From: Oscillospiraceae bacterium
Lineage (GTDB): Bacteria; Bacillota; Clostridia; Oscillospirales; Ruminococcaceae
Length of the DNA stretch: 13,272 nucleotides
Direction of reading: 5' to 3'
Assembly (NCBI GenBank): GCA_016302225.1
Contig: JAEDOB010000027.1
Coordinates: 1-13,272, forward strand
Notes under the pieces: generated by a model
The model's input: only the letters and a program-made list of their open reading frames with translations
Database searches by the model: none
Told to the model about the DNA's origin: nothing
Program-made: the position numbers and the translations under genes
Shown: positions 1-5,293 of the stretch, one piece after another
Numbering within the stretch: the stretch's first letter is position 1
How the letters are laid out: the number at the start of each line of letters is the position of its first letter

Positions 1-123
1 AGATACGTCACTTAGGCAACAAGAAAAATGAAGTTGTTTATTTATTCAGTGTTTCTTTAGATTTCTATGTGCATATATTAATGCTTTGCCATTTTCAAAG
101 CTTTTGGGAAACGCCGTCCTGTC

Positions 124-169
124 GCATAAAAACAGAAAGTCCGCAGAACGCATAAACATTCTGCGGACT
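124..169 (-). terminator. Rho-independent terminator after tRNA-Leu
   Basis: A perfect 11-bp inverted repeat (138-148 with 159-169, 10-nt loop) is followed on the minus strand by a T-rich run (TTCTGTTTTTATG). It starts 6 nt beyond the CCA end of the tRNA gene, so it very likely ends that transcript. The loop side carries the octamer CCGCAGAA, which recurs in other hairpins of this window. Confidence 0.85.
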
Positions 170-174
170 AAATC

Positions 175-261
175 TGGTGCGAGTGACGGGACTTGAACCC
201 ACACGTCGTTTCCAACACTAGCACCTCAAGCTAGCCTGTCTGCCGATTCCAGCACACTCGC
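175..261 (-). tRNA. tRNA-Leu (anticodon GAG)
   Basis: Read on the minus strand the sequence folds as a class II tRNA. The acceptor stem is GCGAGTG/CACTCGC, followed by discriminator A and an encoded CCA (175-177). The D stem has three pairs (CTG/CAG) with GG in the loop. The anticodon stem is CTAGC/GCTAG around loop TTGAGGT, so the anticodon is GAG (225-227), reading CUC and CUU leucine codons. The long variable arm forms GTTG-GAAA-CGAC, as expected for leucine. The T loop is TTCAAGT; the outer two T-stem pairs are wobbles. A perfect consensus promoter lies upstream and a terminator downstream, so this is a single-gene transcript. Confidence 0.97.
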
Positions 262-331
262 ATCTTAACATTTTTTGCAGAAGGAGGAAAAATCTTTAAG
301 GGATTTTGTTCTCTCTCCCGACTGCTTTATT

Positions 332-360
332 ATTATATCACAACTAAATCGAAATGTCAA
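332..360 (-). promoter_or_regulatory. Consensus sigma-A promoter of tRNA-Leu
   Basis: The minus strand has TTGACA (355-360), a 17-bp spacer and TATAAT (332-337), with TGA just before the -10 giving an extended -10. This is an exact match to the vegetative consensus. Transcription should start near 325, leaving a leader of about 60 nt before the tRNA 5' end at 261. Confidence 0.93.
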
Positions 361-461
361 GCGTTTTTTTGAATTTTTCCCGAAAAGTAAAAATTGTCGG
401 AAAATCCCGTAAAAAGGCGGGTTGACGGCTTACTGTTACAAAAAAACAGCCGATTTCATAT

Positions 462-719
462 TTAATTTACAATTTCATCTTCCCGATTTTCGGACAATTC
501 CCGCCTGATATGCAGACAAAGTGCGTGAAGGCAGTCGGGGAGCAGCTCCAGACCGCAGGCGGACAGGTAGACCAGCTCTGCTTCATCGGTGTCGGAGAAC
601 ACCTCCTCGGCGGTAGTGCTGCCGTCGCTTATCTCGATTTTTCTGCCCGAACCGCAGACTGTCAGCCGACAGGAGATCCTGCTTCGGTGATATTTTTCTT
701 CCTTGATACATCTGCCCAT
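462..719 (-). CDS. Small cysteine-containing protein of unknown function (85 aa)
   Basis: I do not recognise a family. The start at 719 is chosen because GGAGG (near 729-733) sits 8 nt before this ATG; an in-frame ATG at 734 would have that ribosome site inside the gene. The protein is soluble-looking and has no signal peptide or membrane segment. It has six cysteines (C4, C17, C22, C55, C63, C68); the last three fall in a leucine-rich stretch (residues about 49-75), and an acidic middle and tail surround it. Cysteine spacing could suit metal binding or disulphides, but no classical zinc-finger spacing is evident. The gene stands alone with a strong promoter embedded in a palindrome, which suggests tight regulation. 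Codon use resembles its neighbours, and no convincing terminator was found downstream, only a weak imperfect hairpin near 425-452. Confidence 0.72.
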   Translation of the reverse strand: MGRCIKEEKYHRSRISCRLTVCGSGRKIEISDGSTTAEEVFSDTDEAELVYLSACGLELLPDCLHALCLHIRRELSENREDEIVN

Positions 720-730
720 TGCCAACACCT

Positions 731-763
731 CCATATATTGTTATTATACATTACAATATATGG
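731..763. promoter_or_regulatory. 11-bp inverted repeat around the -10 box (probable operator)
   Basis: Arms CCATATATTGT (731-741) and ACAATATATGG (753-763) are perfectly complementary and separated by 11 bp that contain the -10 box of the small orphan gene. One arm lies in the promoter spacer and the other covers the expected start of transcription and touches the ribosome site. Because the mRNA would start inside the second arm, a DNA operator is more likely than an RNA hairpin. Confidence 0.65.
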
Positions 764-771
764 AAAGTCAA
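743..771 (-). promoter_or_regulatory. Sigma-A promoter of the 85-aa orphan gene
   Basis: The minus strand reads TTGACT (766-771), a 17-bp spacer and TATAAT (743-748). The start codon is only 24 bp past the -10 box, so the leader is very short and includes little more than the GGAGG ribosome site. Confidence 0.85.
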
Positions 772-790
772 TGAAAACATATCTGCTAAA

Positions 791-826
791 AACGACAAAA
801 ACGCCCTTTAAAATGCAAAGAACGTT
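791..826 (-). terminator. Terminator of the glycosyltransferase/ABC operon
   Basis: The minus strand forms a 10-pair stem (817-826 with 800-809, two G-T wobbles, 7-nt loop) followed by TTTGTCGTTTTT. It begins within the stop codon of the export ATPase and ends the operon just before the promoter of the small orphan gene. Confidence 0.75.
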
Positions 827-1565
827 ACTTGTTAAGGCTTTTCAGAAATTTGTCATACTCATCGCAGACGGACTTTGTGTCGCCGAACGCCATAGTTTTG
901 CCCTTTTCCAGCCAAAGTGCCTTGTTGCAGAGCTTTCGTACCTGACCGACGGAGTGGGACACAAAAATGGTGGTGACGCCGCCCCGCATTATCTCCAGCA
1001 TTTTCTTCTCGCTTTTTTCTCTGAATGCGCCGTCCCCGACGGAAAGAACCTCGTCCACCACCAGAATTTCGGGCTTTATAAGGCTTGCCACGGAAAATGC
1101 CAGCCTTGATTTCATACCCGAGGACAGCTGCGAAAATCGGTAGTTCTCGAATTCTTTCAGCTCCGCAAATTCGATTATTCGGTCATACTCCCGCTGCATC
1201 GTCGCCTTGGAATAGCCCATGAGCGCACCTCTGAGCATGGTGTTTTCCTTGACGGTCATCTCGCTGTCAAAGCCTGCACCCAGCTCCAGCAGAGCGGAAA
1301 CGTTCCCATCAACGGTAATGCTGCCCTCCAAAGGCTCCATAACGCCGCTTACAGCTTTTAGCAGAGTGGACTTTCCCGCACCGTTTCTGCCGACTATGCC
1401 GAGAAAATCGCCCCTGTTCAGGGAAAAGGAAACATTTTCCACTGCATTGAAGGTCTTTACGCTGTATGTGCCCTTGATTTTTCGGGCAATAAGGTCCTTC
1501 AGCCCGATTTCCCGAAAATCGCCCACCATATAGCCGATAGTAACATTTTTCACATCTACAACCAT
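825..1565 (-). CDS. Polysaccharide/teichoic acid export ABC transporter ATPase (Wzt/TagH/KpsT-like)
   Basis: This is the ATP-hydrolysing subunit of an ABC-2 exporter of the type that moves undecaprenyl-linked polysaccharide or teichoic acid across the membrane. Walker A GRNGAGKST is at about 59-67, signature LSSGM at about 147-151, Walker B ILVVDE at about 167-172 and the H-loop histidine in VSHS. The insert before Walker A (KTFNAVENVSFSLNRGD) and the LLELGAGFDSEMTVKEN segment are typical of this subfamily. At 246 residues it lacks the C-terminal carbohydrate-binding domain found in some Wzt proteins. The ATG at 1565 is preferred because AAGGTGA lies 8 nt upstream; an in-frame GTG at 1577 would overlap the stop of the preceding gene. 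It is the last gene of a three-gene operon with two glycosyltransferases. The membrane permease normally paired with it is absent here. Confidence 0.92.
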   Translation of the reverse strand: MVVDVKNVTIGYMVGDFREIGLKDLIARKIKGTYSVKTFNAVENVSFSLNRGDFLGIVGRNGAGKSTLLKAVSGVMEPLEGSITVDGNVSALLELGAGFDSEMTVKENTMLRGALMGYSKATMQREYDRIIEFAELKEFENYRFSQLSSGMKSRLAFSVASLIKPEILVVDEVLSVGDGAFREKSEKKMLEIMRGGVTTIFVSHSVGQVRKLCNKALWLEKGKTMAFGDTKSVCDEYDKFLKSLNK

Positions 1566-1573
1566 AGAAAATT

Positions 1574-2395
1574 TCACCTTGCCTCGGAAAATGCCCGTAT
1601 TTTCGCCGTCAGACGGGGCGGAAGAAGTATCATAGCCAGGGGCTTGAGCAGAAAGGGAAGTGAGCGGGGGAGCAGTCCCAGAGCGTGAAAGCCCCGCAGT
1701 CTTACAAAAAATTCGTCAACACGCATCTGCGGGGAAACCCTTCTGCCAAGGCTTTTTTCGCTGAACCGATAAAGGCAGCGGGGAATGTTTGCGCCTTTCT
1801 GCCCCGTGGAGTAGAGCCGCATAAAAAGCTCGTAATCCTCGTATTTTCGGGAAATTCCCACCGTCTTGTACCCGCCTGCGGAGGTGAGTGCCGACCGTCT
1901 GAACATGACCGAGCCGTGGATAAAGGGCTGATTGAACAGAAAATCGGGTGCTTTCGGTCTTTCGGGCATATGCCGCCTGCCGAATAAGACGCCGTTTTCG
2001 TCCGCAAGAAGGCAGTCGGAGCCGACGAATGCGATGCTTTCGTGCTCTTTCAGAAAGTCCAGCTGCTGTTCAAAGCGGTTTGGTTCCGAAATATCGTCAA
2101 TGTCCTGTCTGGCAATGAAATCACCCCGTGACAGGGAAATGCAGCGGTTTAAGGCAGATGCCAGACCTTTGTTTTTATGTCGACGGATAAGCTTTATACG
2201 TTTATCCGAATGTGCCAGTGCTTTCAGCCACTCAAATGTGCCGTTGTCCGAGCCGTCGTCGCAGATAATGAGCTCGAAATCAGGAAAGCTTTGGTTCAGC
2301 ACAGAGTTCACCGAACGTTCGGCTGTCTGCCTGTCGGGACAGTTGTAAACGCCCATAATTATCGAAATCACGGGCTTTTTTGGGGAACTCCGCAC
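1574..2395 (-). CDS. Family 2 glycosyltransferase
   Basis: A GT-A fold glycosyltransferase that transfers an activated sugar to a growing envelope glycan. The N-terminal PVISIIMGVYNCPD strand, the CDDGSDNGT nucleotide-binding segment, the DID-type metal motif in RQDIDD and the later KYEDYELFMR acidic motif are all present, so it looks complete. The C-terminus is hydrophobic (LGLLPRSLPFLLKPLAMILLPP) and may lie on the membrane surface. Start choice: GTG at 2404 overlaps the upstream stop as GTGA but has no properly spaced ribosome site, whereas GTG at 2395 has GAGG 8 nt before it. Either way it is translationally coupled to the glycosyltransferase before it. Sugar and acceptor cannot be read from sequence. 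Confidence 0.9.
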   Translation of the reverse strand: MRSSPKKPVISIIMGVYNCPDRQTAERSVNSVLNQSFPDFELIICDDGSDNGTFEWLKALAHSDKRIKLIRRHKNKGLASALNRCISLSRGDFIARQDIDDISEPNRFEQQLDFLKEHESIAFVGSDCLLADENGVLFGRRHMPERPKAPDFLFNQPFIHGSVMFRRSALTSAGGYKTVGISRKYEDYELFMRLYSTGQKGANIPRCLYRFSEKSLGRRVSPQMRVDEFFVRLRGFHALGLLPRSLPFLLKPLAMILLPPRLTAKIRAFSEAR

Positions 2396-2400
2396 TTTTT

Positions 2401-3552
2401 TCACCTCATATATTTACCATAAATTTCAGCCATTGTGCTGACTGAATTTGAAATATCAAACTTGTCCACCGAGGACTGCGCCGCAGCTCCCAGACGTTTG
2501 AGAAGCTCACCGTCTGCCGCCAGCCTGTCAATGGCATCGGCAAATCCCGCAGCGTCGGAGGGGCTAAGGAGTATGCTGTTTACGCCGTTTGCGGCATATT
2601 CCGTTATTCCTCGGATATTTGAGCCGATAACGGGAACTCCCGCCGACATTGCCTCAATAGCGGCGATACCCAGCCCCTCACGGTAGGAGGGGAACAGGAA
2701 AACATCGGCGGCGTGGAGCAGCGTGGGCACGTCGTATCTGTATCCCAGAAAATGGGTAATGCCGCCAATGCCCAGCTTTTCGGCGTATTTCTCGCATTCC
2801 TTGCGAAGCTCGCCGCTGCCGCAAATTATGTATCGGAGATTTTCCGTTTTGCACAGGGAAATGGCTTTCAGGGCGGTGAAGATGTTTTTGTTTCGGTTAA
2901 GCTCGGCTGTGGTCATGACCGTGAAGGCGTTTTCGGGAATGTTCAGCTGACGGCGTATCTCCGATTTTTCGTCGGAAATTGCGGCGATCTTCTTGGTGTC
3001 AACGCCGACGCCGTGAAGCAGATATGTATCGCATTTCCCGCCGCAAAGCCGCTTTGAGGCTTCAAAATCCTCGCTGTTTATGGTAATAATTGCATCTGTC
3101 ATGCCCGCAAGGATTTTTTCTATAAAATAGTACAGCCTGCTGACAGGGGACGCACCCTTGAAAAAGTGAAATCCGTGAGCGGTGTAAAGCAGGCGGCAGC
3201 CCTTTTTCCGTGCGTCCGCTGCGGCAATTCTTGCAATAGCTGCGGCGGTGGGGGTGTGGCAGTGGATAATGTCGTAATTGTTTTCGGAGATTATACCTTT
3301 AAGCTTGTGATAGGCGGCGATGTTTTTCAGATGAAAGGGAGAGCGGCAGAAGGGCACGTCATAGTAGTTATCGCAGAAATCAAGGGGGATATTTTCGTTA
3401 TCCTCCAGGTCGTTTGCTGCACACACGTCAACGATAAAACCTTGCTCCCTGAACCATCGGAGATAGGGTATATGAAATTGTATAATGTGCTTTTTCAGCA
3501 CCGAGGCAACAAAAAGCACTCGTTTTTCGGTTTTACCGGACAATGCACCCAT
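2401..3552 (-). CDS. Family 4 glycosyltransferase (EpsD/CapM-like)
   Basis: A GT-B fold retaining glycosyltransferase of 383 residues, expected to act at the cytoplasmic face in capsule, exopolysaccharide or teichoic-type glycan assembly. The N-terminal half begins RVLFVASVLKKHI and contains HCHTPTAAAIARIA and the YTAHGFHFFKG segment typical of this group. The C-terminal half has MTTAELNRNKN, ICGSGELR, LGYRYDVPTLL and the family EX7E region (SYREGLGIAAIEAMSAGVPV). It is the first gene of the operon, with a good promoter directly upstream. The ribosome-site-like AAAAGGA abuts the ATG at 3552, so the TTG three codons later (3543) could be the true start. Confidence 0.93.
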   Translation of the reverse strand: MGALSGKTEKRVLFVASVLKKHIIQFHIPYLRWFREQGFIVDVCAANDLEDNENIPLDFCDNYYDVPFCRSPFHLKNIAAYHKLKGIISENNYDIIHCHTPTAAAIARIAAADARKKGCRLLYTAHGFHFFKGASPVSRLYYFIEKILAGMTDAIITINSEDFEASKRLCGGKCDTYLLHGVGVDTKKIAAISDEKSEIRRQLNIPENAFTVMTTAELNRNKNIFTALKAISLCKTENLRYIICGSGELRKECEKYAEKLGIGGITHFLGYRYDVPTLLHAADVFLFPSYREGLGIAAIEAMSAGVPVIGSNIRGITEYAANGVNSILLSPSDAAGFADAIDRLAADGELLKRLGAAAQSSVDKFDISNSVSTMAEIYGKYMR

Positions 3553-3574
3553 TCCTTTTACGCATATTTACTTT

Positions 3575-3603
3575 ATTATACCACAACAATCCAATTAATG
3601 CAA
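3575..3603 (-). promoter_or_regulatory. Promoter of the glycosyltransferase operon
   Basis: The minus strand has TTGCAT (3598-3603), a 17-bp spacer and TATAAT (3575-3580), preceded by TGG, an extended -10. It lies 23 bp before the first start codon and no other promoter is seen within the operon. Confidence 0.85.
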
Positions 3604-3697
3604 TAATCAAAAACAACTTTTATATATTTTCACGAAAAAGTGAGCAGCTCCTAAACATTCATCACTAAAAATCCAACTTTATACATTCCACATTAAT

Positions 3698-3725
3698 TTC
3701 AACTCTCAACTTTCAACATTCAACA
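3698..3725. repeat. Four tandem degenerate heptamers (TTCAACT/TTCAACA)
   Basis: Positions 3698-3725 read as four 7-bp units: TTCAACT, CTCAACT, TTCAACA, TTCAACA. Related but looser sequence continues to the left (3660-3697). It lies between the GH4 terminator and the glycosyltransferase promoter and encodes nothing. Confidence 0.7.
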
Positions 3726-3727
3726 TT

Positions 3728-3769
3728 AAAAAAAGCAGGAGATGCTATGCCGAAGCAATAGCCATCTCC
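3728..3769 (-). terminator. Terminator of the GH4-like gene
   Basis: On the minus strand a long stem (outer arms GGAGAT and ATCTCC, 3764-3769 with 3738-3743, two single-base bulges) is closed by a stable TTCG tetraloop and followed by TGC and seven T residues. It begins 26 nt after the stop codon at 3795. Confidence 0.9.
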
Positions 3770-3794
3770 CTTAGTGTCCGTTTAACGGTACATA

Positions 3795-5162
3795 TCAGCT
3801 TGTGTAATAGAGCAGCTTTGTGCTCACCGCCGTAAGCATTTCCTTGTAAAGCTCCCCTGCGCTGGACAGATCCGCACTCATCAGCGGGTCATTGATAAAC
3901 GCATTGAACGCAATATCCAGATCCTTCTCAAAAACAGCGTCCACAATAAGCTTCTGATTTACGGTGTGACGTACGGTCAGCGCATACAATTCCTCGGAAA
4001 GTCCCCCCGATGTGACCGCACGGACGCAGTTCTTGGAAAACAGAGCGTTAGTTTCCGTAATAACGCCCTTTGGCAGGTTCTCCACCTGACCGCTGTTGGG
4101 CAGGCAGGCGTTGGTAATGAGATTTCCCATACCCGCAAGCGCCTTTATCTGCGAGATGCAGTCGGAGGTGTAGCCGCCTATCCTGAGGGAATCTCCGCCC
4201 TCCATCAGCAGCTTTGAACGGGCTGCACGCTCTGTCTGCTGCTTTTTCAGAAGGTTGATGTTGACCTGTGCAAACTTCCATGAAGCGGCGGTTTTCGGCG
4301 ATCTCAGATACCAAGGGGGACAAAACTCCGCAGTTATCCTGTCGCTCTGGGCGGGTATCATGCCATATCTCAGGAACATATCGAACCTGACCTTATTGGC
4401 GCAGGCGGCGGGGTTCAGCCTGAACTCCTCGGGGCGGCGTTCGTAGCCGTCGTCGGCATACTTCTGTGCAAATTCCGTAAAGATGGGCATAATGTCCATG
4501 CCGTTGTAGGAAGCCTCATTCACAAACGAAAATCCGTTTATTCCCACAAGATTTGTCTTTATCTCACGCCTGTGAACAGAGGGCACGGACAGGCTCCTTC
4601 CAGTAATTTCCGCCAGCAGCTCCGAAACGGAAAAGGGCTCCGAGCTGCTTCCGAACGCCTTTATCTGCGGAAATTCCCGATAAAGCGTCATCAGGCAGAC
4701 GTTCATGGGATTTGTAAGATTTATTACCCAGGCATTGGGGCAAAGCTCCTTTATTTTCCGTGCAAATTCGATGTAATGGGGCAGTATTCTCAGTGCTCTG
4801 AGAATTCCCGCAGGCCCCGTATTTTCGCCGTAGGACTGATATATCCCGTACATTTCGGGCAGATGCAGGTCGGAAACATAGTCCTCCATATCCCCCGAGA
4901 TGGACAGAATGACGAAATCTGCGTCCCTCAGACACTCATTTATATTATCCGCCGCAAGATAGATAATGTCGCTGCGGCAGCCCTTCTGCTCCCTGAACTT
5001 ATTTCCGATGACCTCGTTGGCAAGAGCGGGCTTTTTTTCAATATCGTAAAGGCTGACCGTTCCGCAGATCTCCTCGGAAGCCATTTCCGACATAAAACGC
5101 CAGCCGAACCGGAACGAGCCGCCGCCGATATATGCGATTTTCAATCTTTTGCCGCTGTCCAT
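3795..5162 (-). CDS. GH4-family (LplD/AglA/MelA-like) NAD-dependent glycosidase, divergent
   Basis: A 455-residue protein of glycoside hydrolase family 4, whose members use NAD+ and a divalent metal to cleave alpha- or beta-glycosides by an oxidation-elimination route. The Rossmann start KIAYIGGGSFRFG (8-20), the ENTGPAGILRALR segment (113-125) and the INLTNPMN block (147-154) support the family. The metal-binding positions look altered: the usual Cys-His after the NP block is S173-S174, the usual Asn-His is N209-G210, and the later DRH-type motif reads SDRITAEF. It may be catalytically changed or inactive, so the substrate is not assigned. The start at 5162 has AAGGGA 7 nt upstream; an in-frame upstream start at 5192 has no ribosome site. 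Own promoter and terminator: a single-gene unit. Confidence 0.85.
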   Translation of the reverse strand: MDSGKRLKIAYIGGGSFRFGWRFMSEMASEEICGTVSLYDIEKKPALANEVIGNKFREQKGCRSDIIYLAADNINECLRDADFVILSISGDMEDYVSDLHLPEMYGIYQSYGENTGPAGILRALRILPHYIEFARKIKELCPNAWVINLTNPMNVCLMTLYREFPQIKAFGSSSEPFSVSELLAEITGRSLSVPSVHRREIKTNLVGINGFSFVNEASYNGMDIMPIFTEFAQKYADDGYERRPEEFRLNPAACANKVRFDMFLRYGMIPAQSDRITAEFCPPWYLRSPKTAASWKFAQVNINLLKKQQTERAARSKLLMEGGDSLRIGGYTSDCISQIKALAGMGNLITNACLPNSGQVENLPKGVITETNALFSKNCVRAVTSGGLSEELYALTVRHTVNQKLIVDAVFEKDLDIAFNAFINDPLMSADLSSAGELYKEMLTAVSTKLLYYTS

Positions 5163-5200
5163 AATAACGTCCCTTCTTATATTCAAATACATTTAATTAC

Positions 5201-5229
5201 AGTTTATCACAAAATACGGCAAAAGTCAA
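5201..5229 (-). promoter_or_regulatory. Promoter of the GH4-like gene
   Basis: The minus strand carries TTGACT (5224-5229), a 17-bp spacer and TAAACT (5201-5206), with TGA ahead of the -10. It lies 39 bp before the start codon at 5162. Confidence 0.8.
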
Positions 5230-5236
5230 CTGTTTA

Positions 5237-5283
5237 ACAAAAATCAAAAGGGATACCCCACCAAAAGATGAGGCGTCCCTTTT
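5237..5283 (-). terminator. Terminator of the PAS-GGDEF-EAL gene
   Basis: Arms AAAAGGGA and TCCCTTTT (5246-5253, 5276-5283) extend through one mismatch into a GC-rich inner stem. The minus strand then continues GATTTTTG. It lies 10 nt after the stop codon and just upstream of the next promoter. Confidence 0.85.
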
Positions 5284-5293
5284 ATTGGACAGT

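Noticed and set aside
425..452. Terminator after the 85-aa gene
   Set aside because: The hairpin has a 5-bp core with a 4-nt bulge and no T run after it on the minus strand, so I could not support it.
510..1109. A 199-codon plus-strand frame
   Set aside because: It overlaps the small minus-strand gene and the well-conserved export ATPase, has no family resemblance and crosses a promoter and a terminator.
3698..3725. CRISPR-like array
   Set aside because: The units are only 7 bp and directly adjacent, without spacers or cas genes.
4572..5237. A 221-codon plus-strand frame
   Set aside because: It is antisense to the GH4-like gene and its promoter and shows no domain; long shadow frames are common in this codon usage.
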